Origin: JAAYCU01 sp964401335
Lineage (GTDB): Bacteria > Planctomycetota > Phycisphaerae > UBA1845 > PWPN01
Assembly (NCBI GenBank): GCA_964401335.1
Contig: CAYNYK010000024.1
Span: forward strand, 1 to 53,269
Reading direction: 5' to 3'
DNA length: 53,269 nucleotides
Part shown: in pieces, positions 23,950 to 33,597 of the stretch
How positions within the stretch are numbered: position 1 is the first letter of the stretch
How the letters are laid out: the number at the start of each line of letters is the position of its first letter
The notes under the pieces: generated by a model
Told to the model about the DNA's origin: nothing
Databases searched by the model: none
What the model saw: only the letters and a program-made list of their open reading frames with translations
Made by a program: the position numbers and the translations under genes

Positions 23950-25338
23950 TTACAATTCCCAGCCTTTGCGATATTCCTTGGTAAGATATTGATTGGCTTT
24001 CGGCAGATTGGTGATCTGACCAGTGGCGGCGTCATATTCAATGCGTTTGCCCACACGCATGGCCACGCAACCCAGCAGGACCATTTCGGTGAATTGGGCG
24101 GCATGGGCGAAATTCGACATGGCCGCCGGTCCGCCCTTGCAGGCATCCACCCATTCCTTTTGATGGCCGGGCGAGCGGGGCAGCGTCGGGGGCGGGGGCT
24201 GATACCCTTCGAAATCCTTCTCCGGCAAGAGTTTATAGCCGTCCCCATAGTCCCCTTGAGGAATGAACTTGCCCTTATCGCCGATAATCACACAACCGCT
24301 ATCGGGCACTTTTTCGCCTTCCAGTAGACTGGCGAGTTTCTCGATCACTTCGCGCGGTTTGCGATTTCCGCCGTCATACCAGGTATATTTGACCGGAGGC
24401 AGATCGCCGCGGGCCGGAAATTCGTAATGAATGACGCTCCAGGTCGGGAAGCTTTCCTGGTTCATATCGGAAGAAACCTCGGCAACGACGCTGGTCGGCA
24501 GTCCCAGCTCGCAGGCCATGTAAGCCAGATTGGCGGTATGGCAGGCCATGTCCCCCAATGCCCCCGTACCAAAATCCCACCAGCCGCGCCATTTGAACGG
24601 CGCGTAGATCGGGTCGTAAGGACGCACGGGAGCCGGTCCGAGCCAGAGGTCCCATTGCATGGTATTCGGGGCCTTGGCCGGCTCACCGGTGCCCCGCAAG
24701 GCATGTTGCACTCCCTGGTGCTGAACGAGGGCATCCACTCCCTGCGGCCAGACCGGTCGATTAGTCCAACAATGAATTTCCCGTACCGCTCCGATGGCTC
24801 CGGCACGGATAACCTCAACGCCCTCGCGGAACTTATCCATCGAGGTTCCCTGATTACCCATTTGCGTGGCCACCTTGTACTTCCCCGCGGTCTCGGCCAT
24901 CAGGCGGGCCTCATGCACCGTATGGGTCAAGGGTTTTTCGCAATAAACGTGTTTGCCCATCTTCATGGCCATCATCGATGCCGGGGCATGGGTGTGGTCG
25001 GGGGTGCCGACAATCACCGCGTCGATCTCCTTGTACATCTTCTCCAGCATTTCACGGTAATCGTGGAACCGGCGGGCTTGGGGCAATACCTTATAAGTGT
25101 GGGCCGCCCGTTCGTCGTCAACGTCACACAAGGCGACCACATTCACTTCGTCCTTGCATGCTTCATAGGTTCTCCACACGTCCCCTCCGGCCTGGCCACC
25201 CGCCCCGATCGAAGCGATGTTGAGTTTTTCATTGGGCGATTTGCTCTGGGCCCAGAGGGTTCGTTCCGCGACCCAGAAGCCGGTGCCGGCCAGGGCGGAG
25301 GTTTTCAGAAAATCACGACGGTTGGACTTACGAGCCAT
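23950..25338 (-). CDS. Tat-exported Gfo/Idh/MocA-family oxidoreductase
   Basis: A 462-residue NAD(P)-dependent oxidoreductase of the Gfo/Idh/MocA family. It starts with a twin-arginine signal (SNRRDFLKTSALAGTGFWVA), so it is exported folded with its cofactor, a common planctomycete arrangement. The nucleotide-binding fold follows (LNIASIGAGGQAGGD, VVALCDVDD) together with the family block CEKPLTHTVHEARLM, whose lysine is catalytic. The C-terminal domain (about 190-440) contains the substrate-binding sheet. The substrate is probably a sugar or inositol derivative but cannot be fixed. GAGGAG lies 7 bases before the ATG at 25338; the open frame extends to 25401 without sense. It is transcribed towards the terminator at 23890. 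Confidence 0.92.
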   Translation of the reverse strand: MARKSNRRDFLKTSALAGTGFWVAERTLWAQSKSPNEKLNIASIGAGGQAGGDVWRTYEACKDEVNVVALCDVDDERAAHTYKVLPQARRFHDYREMLEKMYKEIDAVIVGTPDHTHAPASMMAMKMGKHVYCEKPLTHTVHEARLMAETAGKYKVATQMGNQGTSMDKFREGVEVIRAGAIGAVREIHCWTNRPVWPQGVDALVQHQGVQHALRGTGEPAKAPNTMQWDLWLGPAPVRPYDPIYAPFKWRGWWDFGTGALGDMACHTANLAYMACELGLPTSVVAEVSSDMNQESFPTWSVIHYEFPARGDLPPVKYTWYDGGNRKPREVIEKLASLLEGEKVPDSGCVIIGDKGKFIPQGDYGDGYKLLPEKDFEGYQPPPPTLPRSPGHQKEWVDACKGGPAAMSNFAHAAQFTEMVLLGCVAMRVGKRIEYDAATGQITNLPKANQYLTKEYRKGWEL

Positions 25339-25615
25339 GGATGTTCTCCTCTTAACGTATGGTTGATCGTTGATCGCGAAGGCCACATACCTACTGGCCA
25401 ACGGTTGCGACTTTCATCCGTCACACCTGTCGCCCATTGGCGGGCCGGTCGGCACGCGCGGTTTGACAACCTCCACGAACGCGAGTGTATTATAGCCGGC
25501 CGCGTCGATGGACGAAACCGCATAAAACCCTATGATTATGCGATTCCTTCGGTCAAGGAAAGTTTGCGGACCGCCCGCCGCGAGGCGCGCGGGGCGAGCG
25601 ATAGGAGTAGCGGGC

Positions 25616-26008
25616 ATGCGATACGTAATGGCTCTGGTGGTGGCCCTCGTTCTGAACGCGATGGCCAATTTGATGATGAAGATAGGGGTCCGGCGTTTCG
25701 GACCGGCGGGCCTCGACTTGAAACAAGGGTTTTGTTCGGTAGCGAGCGGAGTCTTTAATAACTGGGTGTTACTCGGGGGGGTGCTGCTCTTCGCGACCAA
25801 TGTCGTTTTGTATACCTATGCCCTGCACCGCATCAAAATAAGCGCGGCCTACCCCATCATGGTCGGCGGCGGTTTCGCCATCATCGCCGTGGTAGCCTGG
25901 AGATACTTGGGAGAGGTTCTGTCACCAGGCCAATGGGTGGGGGTCATCCTTGTTCTGGCCGGTATATACCTGATCGCCCGGCAGATGACAACCGTTCCGG
26001 GAAGTTAA
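25616..26008 (+). CDS. SMR/EamA-like small membrane transporter
   Basis: A 130-residue protein with four hydrophobic segments (about 1-20, 45-65, 73-93 and 100-122), the size and layout of small multidrug resistance or half-EamA proteins, which act as dimers. The first helix MRYVMALVVALVLNAMANLMMK lacks the EmrE-type membrane glutamate at the usual place, so ordinary drug-proton antiport is doubtful. The C-terminal half (YPIMVGGGFAIIAVVAWRYLGE) resembles EamA repeats. AGGAG lies 8 bases upstream of this ATG; the open frame continues upstream without support. It is divergent from the oxidoreductase gene. Confidence 0.8.
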   Translation: MRYVMALVVALVLNAMANLMMKIGVRRFGPAGLDLKQGFCSVASGVFNNWVLLGGVLLFATNVVLYTYALHRIKISAAYPIMVGGGFAIIAVVAWRYLGEVLSPGQWVGVILVLAGIYLIARQMTTVPGS

Positions 26009-26357
26009 ATCAACACATCAATATTCTTGGTATCCTACGGGGGCACTGGCAAGATGGGTAACCGACCCTCTCGATGCTCACTTGCCTTTCAGCCCTGACG
26101 GCTTCGGCAGGGTACACGATATTACGAAGCTGACAACGCACCATAAAACCGAAAATGGGTCGGTCATAGCCCACGTCGATGCGACGGTTAAGCGTCCCTT
26201 GTTTAATAAATCTGCACGGAAATCTAATCCGGATTTATCGCTTCCTTCAAAATTTTCTAACACGGGGAATCCATACTTATCTCCTCAAGTGCGTTGCGAA
26301 ACTGGCGCATTATCCAAGGGATATTCAGGACATCTCGTCTTACAAAAGGAGAAATAT
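26009..26357. other. Long leader region before the pseudopilin gene
   Basis: 349 bases without a supportable gene. The pseudopilin frame stays open through most of it, but the translation has no signal or pattern before the prepilin start at 26358. The stretch is AT-richer than its surroundings and should contain the pseudopilin promoter. No convincing pair of boxes, riboswitch fold or terminator was identified. Confidence 0.4.
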
Positions 26358-27368
26358 ATGCAAGTACGATCACGACACTATGGACTTGGCTTTACCCTTA
26401 TCGAACTACTGGTCGTGGTGGCGATCATCGCCCTGCTGGCCGCCATCCTCATGCCTTCCATCGTCAAGGCCCGGGAGCAGGCCAAAGCCGCCGTATGTTT
26501 GAACAACATGCATAACATAGGAACATCGTTTACCTTGTATCACAATGTGTCCCATGACTATTACCCTACGGCCTATAATTACGTCGACGGGGCAAGTAGT
26601 GCGAACGGTTACTATCACTGGACAGCCGCGCTGTCAAAAACGGAATACAAAGGGGCGGTGACCAGTCGGACCTATCCAAAAGTCGCCAAGCAATATGTCT
26701 GTCCATCCCATGCGCCGGGCGGATGGGCCCCCACTAACTTCACGACCTGGCGAATTCCCGATCCGCCCGCGGGGCAATCGTCCCAGGATGTCTCCAACAC
26801 GATTGACGATCAACAGGCCCCGAGACTCAGTTACGTTGTGAACGAAATCATCATGCCCCGCAAGAAATTCGATTCGTATTATGACCGGCAAAAGCCGCCC
26901 GGAACCAGTAACTTATGTCTGGTCAAGGTGACCGAGGTCGAGGCTCCCTCCAATACGATTGCCGTGGCGGAATTCAGTAATAGCGCCAACTGCATCTGGG
27001 GCAATTCCATTGGCGGGGGAACGGCCTACAAGAGTCATCGACCGACCAACGGGATAAAGAGCGATCAGGTCAATGAGGTTTTTGAAGGCGAGAATTATCA
27101 AACGGGGACCAGGGTTTATAAGCTGTCTTTCACCGAGGCGGCGGAGGCGATTGCCGCGGTGATCGCCGACAAATCGGTCGCCTCTACCTCACACCATATT
27201 TCTTATACGAATCCATATATGCACGAAGAGGAAAGCAACTATCTTTTTGTGGATGGACACGCGAGCCGCCATACGCTCAAGGAGACCCTGGATCCGGGAT
27301 ATTACATGTGGGGCAAGAAGGTCTATTCGGTCGCGGATAAGCCCGTGATCGAAGATTACCTACCCTAA
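26358..27368 (+). CDS. Prepilin-type pseudopilin of the planctomycete DUF1559-like kind
   Basis: A 336-residue type II secretion or type IV pilin-like protein. A short basic leader ends at GLG, followed by FTLIELLVVVAIIALLAAIL, the hydrophobic helix that prepilin peptidase exposes by cutting before F and methylating it. E5 of the mature protein is present. The large globular part ends with NYLFVDGHASRH, the H/DG signature seen in the many DUF1559-type proteins of Planctomycetota. AGGAG lies 5-6 bases before the ATG. Planctomycete genomes carry dozens to hundreds of such genes of unknown role. No secretion-machine genes adjoin it. Confidence 0.9.
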   Translation: MQVRSRHYGLGFTLIELLVVVAIIALLAAILMPSIVKAREQAKAAVCLNNMHNIGTSFTLYHNVSHDYYPTAYNYVDGASSANGYYHWTAALSKTEYKGAVTSRTYPKVAKQYVCPSHAPGGWAPTNFTTWRIPDPPAGQSSQDVSNTIDDQQAPRLSYVVNEIIMPRKKFDSYYDRQKPPGTSNLCLVKVTEVEAPSNTIAVAEFSNSANCIWGNSIGGGTAYKSHRPTNGIKSDQVNEVFEGENYQTGTRVYKLSFTEAAEAIAAVIADKSVASTSHHISYTNPYMHEEESNYLFVDGHASRHTLKETLDPGYYMWGKKVYSVADKPVIEDYLP

Positions 27369-27503
27369 GCGGACCATCACCGTGTGCATCGGCGTAAAGC
27401 CTTTGACACTTTGTACATCATCCGAATCCGGACACGAATCGTTATTCAGACCGATCGGATTATCGCGGAACGGATCGAGCGACGATAAAAAGAGGACAGC
27501 GCC

Positions 27504-27707
27504 ATGAAGACCCAGCAAGTGGTGGTTTGCGCAGGATGCCAAAGACCCTTGGCGATCAAGTCCGAAGACGAATCCACCCCGACCGCTCCGGCCTACTGTC
27601 GCCAATGTCGGCTTCTGCGTAAAATTGGGCAAAATAATCCGAACACAACCGTGGACGAAAACCAGATCGTGGCTTGGCTGATGGCCGGGCAACGGAAAAG
27701 GGCCTGA
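27504..27707 (+). CDS. Small zinc-finger protein, unknown function
   Basis: A 67-residue protein with two CxxC pairs (CAGC at about 10-13 and CRQC at about 32-35) spaced like a zinc ribbon, followed by a short helical, basic C-terminus. AGAGGA lies 7 bases before the ATG. No family is recognised. It stands between the pseudopilin and the end of the convergent TPR gene, and is probably a small zinc-binding protein with a nucleic-acid or protein-binding role. Confidence 0.65.
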   Translation: MKTQQVVVCAGCQRPLAIKSEDESTPTAPAYCRQCRLLRKIGQNNPNTTVDENQIVAWLMAGQRKRA

Positions 27708-27734
27708 CCCGCGACAAAAATAAACATCCCATTG

Positions 27735-30497
27735 TCAGGGTGTGTTCTCGTTCGGTTTCGTTTTGTCCTGATTAATGTTTTCGATCCGTTCGAGCGCCCG
27801 TTTCCATCGCGGAGCGCCGAGGTCGGGGGCAAGATACTTCTGCTGCTGGATCGACTTGACGATGCGCTGTGGATCGTTGCCCAGCGCGGTGTGACATTGC
27901 AAACTGCCGACATAGCTGCGCCACCAGGCCGGCGACCGCTCGGCGGTATTCAACCAGATTTTATTGAAAGCGTCCCGGGCCGGCTCATACTGGCCCACGG
28001 CCAGCCGTGTTTCGGCCCAACCAAGGGTGTATTCAATCTTCAAATCCTCATGCGCGGCCAACGAAGCCTGATCCATTGCCTCAAAAGCCGCCATCGCTTC
28101 CTCGGCCCGGCCGCTTTTCAACAATACCCAGGCCCGCCAGATGTGTACCAACAGCCGTCGGCGATCGTCCAGCGTTTTCAGAGAGGCGCCGTTCTGCTCG
28201 AGCAACAAATCTCCCAGCGAAGCAGCTTCCCCGGCCATCCGGCGAATCGCCGCTTCGTCGCCGGCATCTTCCGCGGCAATCACCGCCTCGTGCATGGCCT
28301 CGAATAGAGCCACTGCTACCGGCCCGGCATGATCGGGATCGACGGTTGCCAGACGACGCATGGCCTCGTTGGCCGCCGCCCAGCGCTGTAATTGCTGCAA
28401 GGTCACGATCCGCGTTTGCAGCGCCGAGCAACGCAGGTCAGGATCCACCTCAAAAGCAACCTCCGCCTCATCCAGGGCTTCAAGGGCCTCGGCGGACCTA
28501 CTCAACACCGGATCGTTCAGCAAGTCGGCCAATATCAGGACGATTTCTCCATACAAACGCCGTTCCGCGGCCGTCGCCTTCGCGGCCAAGGCGGATCGCA
28601 CCACGTCTCGGGCGGAGGAGGCGATTTGCAGGGCGTGTTCGGCCTGTTGACGAATCTGCTCGCGACTGGCCGACTGGTGAGCCGGCCCCCGACGCAGGGC
28701 ATTCCGCAAACATCGGGCCTGTCCCAACAATGCCGGCCAACGATTGGGGTCATCGGCCGGGACCGCGGCGTATTGAGCGGCGGCCTCGTCGAGTTGGCCC
28801 TTACGCTCCAACGCCAGGGCCAGGAAATATTGCATTTGCCGCGAAACCGGGGAATCCGGAGCTAATCGGCGAAACAGACCCGCCGACAAGATAAAGGCTT
28901 CGCGCACGGCTGGGTCGTCCTTGGCGGCCGAGGTCCGCATCTGTTCGGCGGCGATGGCGGCGGCCTGTTCAACGGCGATCAAAGCCCGATCATGGTCAGG
29001 GTACTGCTCCGCCAGTCGCGCCAACGTATGCACGGCATCGAGAGGTCGATCCGTCAAATACTGTGCCCGGCCGAGCAGAAACAACCATTCGCCACGCTCG
29101 GTATTCGGGAAATCCGCCGGCCAGGTCGCGACGGCCTTTTCCAGCGAGGCCAGTATGGTCGTCAGCCGGCTTTCGATGGCCGGGTCCCGCACGGGCCGAT
29201 GCCTCACCACGTCGGCGACGGCCGATCCGGCCAATAATAGGTATTGAAACGGCGAAAAATCCGACGACCACGGCTCATTCGCCAACGCACCGGCCAATGT
29301 GGCATAAAGCGCATCACGCGCCGCCGGATCGCGATCGGCCAGACGCTCCAATGGGGCTAAAGCCTCGGCCGGTACCAGAATGCTCCGGGCCAACTCTTCG
29401 GCAGGCGACGCCGTGCCGGTCACTCGGGCGGCCAACACGCTGCGCTCCAGAAAGGCCAACGCCAACTCGTCCTGAAAACCGCCGTAACGATCGCTTTGTG
29501 CCCAATATTCCTTTACTTGTTCGATGGCGCGGGCGGCCTCCTCCAATCGGCCGTCGTCACGCAAGACGCGCACCTGCTCCAGGACCCCGATCAGCACCGG
29601 TCGCCGCAAGCGTTCGCGACCCATCGGATCCTGAACTTGTCTCATGGTGTTCACGATCTGCCGGGCATATTCATTGGCTTCCGTAAGTCGGTTCAAACGA
29701 CGGGCGGCCAAGGTGGCCACGACCAGGCCGTGGCAACGCAGGTCCGCGTGCTCGACCGGCAAATGGGTCCACCCCTGCCGTTGTGTAACTTGCTCAAGAA
29801 CCTTCTCCAGGTTGTGCTGATGAGTCGGGGCCGTGGAGCTCTCGCCAAGGGTTTGGAAAAGCTCCGCCCATACCAAAAGAATCGCCGTCTGGCGGTCCAG
29901 TTGTTCAAGCCAGCGCAGGTCAGTGGTCGAGCCCGGCGGACGATTCTCGGACACGGTTACCTCTATTGTGTCCCAGGCGGCCCCGATTTCACGGCGCAGA
30001 ACTTCAAGCATGGTCTTCGCCCGCACGGCAAGGGTATGCACTTCGGCCCGGTCTCGACCGGGTAACTCGTACAAAACAACGGCATCGAACGCCGCCGGGT
30101 CCCACCGTTCAAGCCAGTCGCGGGCGAGCTCCAACCGCCCATAAAGACGCACCGGATGTTGCGGATTTTGATCCACCGCATCCGCTAGAATTCGGTTGGC
30201 CTCATCGATGATCTGTTTTCGCTGCCCAGGCGAAGTCGATGGCCGTTCGGCTTGCTCCACCAGATTCTCGCGACGACGTAACGCCTCTTCCACCGCGTCG
30301 GCTGGCGGCCGGTCCTGCCTATATTGATCGAGCCAATCGCCGAGGCCGCGCTGCCGCAAACCCTCGCGGAATGTGACTTCATAAAAAAACGCGGCACCGT
30401 CGGACGGCCGAGTCTGCCCGAAAGCGGGAAACGCACCCGGCCATCCCACCATCCATCCGAAAACCAGCCAGCGAGATATAGGTAAAAAATGATTCAT
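27735..30497 (-). CDS. Large exported TPR-like repeat protein of the ExbB/ExbD operon
   Basis: A 920-residue protein beginning with a signal peptide (about 1-28, ending GAFPAFGQT). The rest is almost wholly alpha-helical with many tetratricopeptide-like stretches (alanine/leucine-rich 34-residue helical pairs, for example EWLFLLGRAQYLTDRPLDAV and FLALALERKGQLDEAAAQYA). No catalytic motif is seen. It should be a periplasmic or envelope scaffold. The ATG overlaps the stop of the upstream ExbD gene (ATGA), so it is translationally coupled and is the last gene of the operon. Proteins of this size in ExbBD operons may take the place of TonB or TolA as transducers or partners; this is inference. 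Confidence 0.85.
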   Translation of the reverse strand: MNHFLPISRWLVFGWMVGWPGAFPAFGQTRPSDGAAFFYEVTFREGLRQRGLGDWLDQYRQDRPPADAVEEALRRRENLVEQAERPSTSPGQRKQIIDEANRILADAVDQNPQHPVRLYGRLELARDWLERWDPAAFDAVVLYELPGRDRAEVHTLAVRAKTMLEVLRREIGAAWDTIEVTVSENRPPGSTTDLRWLEQLDRQTAILLVWAELFQTLGESSTAPTHQHNLEKVLEQVTQRQGWTHLPVEHADLRCHGLVVATLAARRLNRLTEANEYARQIVNTMRQVQDPMGRERLRRPVLIGVLEQVRVLRDDGRLEEAARAIEQVKEYWAQSDRYGGFQDELALAFLERSVLAARVTGTASPAEELARSILVPAEALAPLERLADRDPAARDALYATLAGALANEPWSSDFSPFQYLLLAGSAVADVVRHRPVRDPAIESRLTTILASLEKAVATWPADFPNTERGEWLFLLGRAQYLTDRPLDAVHTLARLAEQYPDHDRALIAVEQAAAIAAEQMRTSAAKDDPAVREAFILSAGLFRRLAPDSPVSRQMQYFLALALERKGQLDEAAAQYAAVPADDPNRWPALLGQARCLRNALRRGPAHQSASREQIRQQAEHALQIASSARDVVRSALAAKATAAERRLYGEIVLILADLLNDPVLSRSAEALEALDEAEVAFEVDPDLRCSALQTRIVTLQQLQRWAAANEAMRRLATVDPDHAGPVAVALFEAMHEAVIAAEDAGDEAAIRRMAGEAASLGDLLLEQNGASLKTLDDRRRLLVHIWRAWVLLKSGRAEEAMAAFEAMDQASLAAHEDLKIEYTLGWAETRLAVGQYEPARDAFNKIWLNTAERSPAWWRSYVGSLQCHTALGNDPQRIVKSIQQQKYLAPDLGAPRWKRALERIENINQDKTKPNENTP

Positions 30498-31048
30498 GGC
30501 GTGTCGGCGAAAAAGATTTTTTCATACCCCGCCGCCATGGCGGCGTTGTAGGCATTGACCACATGATTCCAGCGAACTTTGTCACCGGCCAACAAATGCA
30601 CGGGTGTACGGGAATAGAAACCGGGAAGCTGTCTGATGGTTTCCAGACGATCGGCCAGCGCTTGGATGGCCATCGGCGTTTCGTTAAAACGATCCACGCT
30701 GACCATGCATTGCTCGGGATCGGCGGGGTCGGGTATGAAACGAATCCGGATCGGTGTCTGGGGGATATCGGCGGCGGCAGCCACGGTACGAATGGGTAAC
30801 TGCGTGGGCAACATACCTTCCTGCGGCCCGAACCGGCTGGCCGCCAGGAAGAAGAATAGTAATAGAAAGACCATATCGATCATCGGAGCGAGATTGAGGG
30901 CGATCCGCGGCAACCCGCGCCGCCCTCTTCGACCCTCGAGCAAACGCCGTGATCGACCGCCGCGGGCAGGGCCTTTTGCCTTGATGGACGTACCGACGGT
31001 AGGAGCGACATCGGCGGTGGTTGGGATTGGCGCGTCTTGCCCTCGCAT
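30494..31048 (-). CDS. ExbD/TolR-family protein (second copy)
   Basis: A 184-residue biopolymer transport protein. About 50 residues of basic, proline-rich cytoplasmic N-terminus precede the single membrane helix (APMIDMVFLLLFFFLAAS), which carries the conserved proton-conducting aspartate. A periplasmic domain of about 110 residues follows. ExbD dimers sit inside an ExbB pentamer and use proton flow to do mechanical work. The N-terminal extension is longer than in the neighbouring copy and in E. coli ExbD. The gene starts 32 bases after the first ExbD gene and overlaps the TPR gene, so two different ExbD subunits are made together. Confidence 0.9.
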   Translation of the reverse strand: MRGQDAPIPTTADVAPTVGTSIKAKGPARGGRSRRLLEGRRGRRGLPRIALNLAPMIDMVFLLLFFFLAASRFGPQEGMLPTQLPIRTVAAAADIPQTPIRIRFIPDPADPEQCMVSVDRFNETPMAIQALADRLETIRQLPGFYSRTPVHLLAGDKVRWNHVVNAYNAAMAAGYEKIFFADTP

Positions 31049-31080
31049 TCAAACCATCTCCCGCATGGATAACGGCAATT

Positions 31081-31518
31081 TCACGATTTCATCAGATCGA
31101 CCACCACCTGGACCCGGGTCAAGCGGGCTGCGGATATCAGCTCCATCACTTCCCGCACCACCCCGTAGGCCAGCGACCGATCAGCACGAAGAATCACTTC
31201 CACGTTGGGATTAACCCGTCCCAGTTCGTTCAATCGCTCCGCCAGTTCGGCGGCGGAATCCAGGGGGACCGGCCCCAGCCAGATGCGCGGATCGGTTCGG
31301 CCCTTATCCTCGACCAGATTAATAATGACCTTGTCGGGGAAACGCCGGTCGACGGCCTGATTATGGTCGGGACGGGGCAGCGGAACAGGGATCTTCTCGG
31401 CCGAGGCAAAGTGACTGGCCAGCATGAAAAACGTGAGCAGCAGAAAGGTCACGTCGATCATCGGCGTCATGTTGATCAGGGCGGCGGATCGGGAACGATA
31501 ATAGGATCGGCGATGCAC
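31081..31518 (-). CDS. ExbD/TolR-family protein (first copy)
   Basis: A 145-residue protein with the classic ExbD layout: short basic N-terminus, membrane helix NMTPMIDVTFLLLTFFMLAS with the conserved aspartate, and a periplasmic domain (about 40-145) ending with the VVREVMELISAARL helix typical of the ExbD/TolR fold. It starts 20 bases after the ExbB-like gene. With that protein and the second ExbD it should form a proton-driven motor in the inner membrane. Confidence 0.93.
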   Translation of the reverse strand: MHRRSYYRSRSAALINMTPMIDVTFLLLTFFMLASHFASAEKIPVPLPRPDHNQAVDRRFPDKVIINLVEDKGRTDPRIWLGPVPLDSAAELAERLNELGRVNPNVEVILRADRSLAYGVVREVMELISAARLTRVQVVVDLMKS

Positions 31519-31538
31519 GAGTCACCTCCGGGCAACGG

Positions 31539-32354
31539 TTACTTACTTTCCACCGCCTGGCGAGCCGGCTCGGTCGGTAGCGGCGCCGGTGGAGTTGGTG
31601 GTGGGGGCGTGGTTGCCGACCGACTGATCGGTTTGGGCATAGCCGGTGTCGGTGCGGGAGCGCTGGCGATGGCAATCAAATCATCGCAGGTCTTGACGCA
31701 CTCGGCCACGAATCCGTCGATCCGATTGCGAAACAGCGAATGCGCCGTGAGGGCGGGTATCGCGATCACCAACCCCCAGAACGTCGTCACCAGGGCAACC
31801 GAGATATCGCCCGCCAGCTTGCCCGCATCGGGCATGCCCCCGCCGGCGGCAAAGATCCGGCTGAAGGCGTAAATCATGCCGTACACGGTACCCAGCAGGC
31901 CGATCATGGGGCTGATATTGCCGATCACGTAAAGATATTCGATCCTGCGATACAAACGGGTGGCCCGCTCCTCGACCACTTCGTCCACGGCGGCGCGGGC
32001 GGCGTCCCGGCCGGCCCGCAACTGGGAAAGCCCCGCGAAAATAGCCGTTCCTAAAAGAGTCTCGTTTTGCCGGGTGACGGCCAGGATATTTTTAATCTGC
32101 CCTTGCCGGGCGGCGGAACTCAAGGCCTTAATCAGATCGCCGGGGAGATGCCTCGCGCGTCGAATGGTCAGCAGATAATGGATCACCAGGCTCAGGGTCA
32201 GCACGGACAACGGAATCAAAACGAAGGTGGTGATCCAACCACCCTGCTGAACAAAGTGACGTAGCACCGAGATCGAATCGACGCCCCCCTCCGCCAGCAG
32301 GGGTACCCCGCCGATCCGCGCCCATTCCAGTCCAAGCCATCCATCGCCTATCAT
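31539..32354 (-). CDS. MotA/TolQ/ExbB-family proton channel protein
   Basis: A 271-residue ExbB/TolQ-type protein. One membrane helix lies near the N-terminus (GGWITTFVLIPLSVLTLSLV, about 40-62). A cytoplasmic part follows, then two helices in the conserved region (IGNISPMIGLLGTVYGMIYAF and ISVALVTTFWGLVIAIPALT), followed by a proline/alanine-rich tail. The motif PMIGLLGTVYGM is diagnostic. GGGAGGC lies about 10 bases before the ATG at 32354. An ATG at 32441, 6 bases after the upstream stop, would add 29 residues without membrane character. It is the energy-converting core of this operon. Confidence 0.93.
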   Translation of the reverse strand: MIGDGWLGLEWARIGGVPLLAEGGVDSISVLRHFVQQGGWITTFVLIPLSVLTLSLVIHYLLTIRRARHLPGDLIKALSSAARQGQIKNILAVTRQNETLLGTAIFAGLSQLRAGRDAARAAVDEVVEERATRLYRRIEYLYVIGNISPMIGLLGTVYGMIYAFSRIFAAGGGMPDAGKLAGDISVALVTTFWGLVIAIPALTAHSLFRNRIDGFVAECVKTCDDLIAIASAPAPTPAMPKPISRSATTPPPPTPPAPLPTEPARQAVESK

Positions 32355-32447
32355 AAGCTCAAAGCCTCCCACATGGTCAGCCGTCGCTTGAAGACCGCCG
32401 ATTCGCCGATCGAATCGGGACCAACTTTCGATCAAGATCATAACCGA

Positions 32448-33593
32448 TTACGGTACCGGTGCCGAATCCCCGGCTCTCGCGGCCGACAGGATCTTCTCCG
32501 CCTGCCCGAGCCAAGGTTGGGCTTGCGGGTAACGGGTCACCAACTCTCTCAACATTTGGTCGGCTTGCCCATGATGCCCATCCTCTCGGCGAATCCTCGC
32601 CGCCAGGAAAAGCGATTCCGCGGCCCGCTCATGGTCGGGGTACAAAATGACCACGCGCATGAAAGCCAGTCCGGCCCGACGTCGATCTTCCTCGCTTTGG
32701 GGTGATTTCTCCGACATGCTTTGACCGTGCCACGCCCGGCCGCGCCAGTAATAGAGTGATCCCTGGTCGGACCCTCCTCCTTTTGCAAGCAAGGCGTCGG
32801 TCATGGCCAAAGCTTCCGCGAATCGCTTTTGGGCGACAAGGCTTTCCAGTTGCGTCGAATCCGCCAAGGCCGGTGGTATTATCTCCTTGGCCGGCGGCGG
32901 AGCTGAATGCGGCAAGGATTCCGGTGGGGCCGGCTCTGACTCGGTTTGACGCTTTCGGCCGCCCCAGCCATTGGACCACTCGATCAGAGACTTCGCCAAC
33001 GTATCGCGCCCGTGCCGGCCAACGGCCTCGTCGATCAGCGACAAGGCACGGGCGATGACCTCGGCATCGGATGGCGTCACGTTCGCCGGCCGCAGGCTTT
33101 CCACGCCCTCGAGCATTCGCTCGATAATCCGGAGATATTGTTCGACCGCCAGGTCCCATTGTCCCAGCTTGTCGAGGCTCCGTAGCAGTCGACAGCGGGC
33201 CAAGAGTTCATAATCGATCCCATCCCCGGCGGAATCCGTTTTCAACAGGCGCCCGCCCACCCGGCGAAAAGGTCGATCCATCGCCCGTTGGTACCAACGG
33301 ACCGCCTCGCGATGATGGTCGGCGCGCTGTTGTTTCTCCGCTTCGTTGAACGGTGTCCAGCCCGTCACCTGAAGGTAGGCGATCTGCTCAAGCGGCAAAA
33401 AAACCTCGTGATCCACGTGCGACATATAATAAAGCCGGCCCTCGCGCAAGCCGGTCAGCTTTACTCCGACCTCGGGGGATTGACCGGCCGGCTGCACCAC
33501 ATCAGCTCGGGCGAAGCTGACCGCCGCGCTGCTCAATATCCAGGAGACCATCCAGAGCCTCAAACCAAGTTGGCCGTATTGCCTTGCAGCCAT
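32448..33593 (-). CDS. Exported TPR-like protein of the ExbB/ExbD operon
   Basis: A 381-residue protein with a signal peptide (about 1-30: LRLWMVSWILSSAAVSFARA). The N-terminal region (about 35-80) contains LREGRLYYMSHVDHEVFLPL. Helical repeats of TPR type dominate the remainder, the clearest at the C-terminus (RAAESLFLAARIRREDG, ADQMLRELVTRYPQ). The start codon lies 4 bases after the stop of the VWA gene, hence close coupling. It is likely periplasmic and may connect the VWA protein with the ExbB-ExbD motor. Function unknown. Confidence 0.8.
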   Translation of the reverse strand: MAARQYGQLGLRLWMVSWILSSAAVSFARADVVQPAGQSPEVGVKLTGLREGRLYYMSHVDHEVFLPLEQIAYLQVTGWTPFNEAEKQQRADHHREAVRWYQRAMDRPFRRVGGRLLKTDSAGDGIDYELLARCRLLRSLDKLGQWDLAVEQYLRIIERMLEGVESLRPANVTPSDAEVIARALSLIDEAVGRHGRDTLAKSLIEWSNGWGGRKRQTESEPAPPESLPHSAPPPAKEIIPPALADSTQLESLVAQKRFAEALAMTDALLAKGGGSDQGSLYYWRGRAWHGQSMSEKSPQSEEDRRRAGLAFMRVVILYPDHERAAESLFLAARIRREDGHHGQADQMLRELVTRYPQAQPWLGQAEKILSAARAGDSAPVP

Positions 33594-33597
33594 GCGT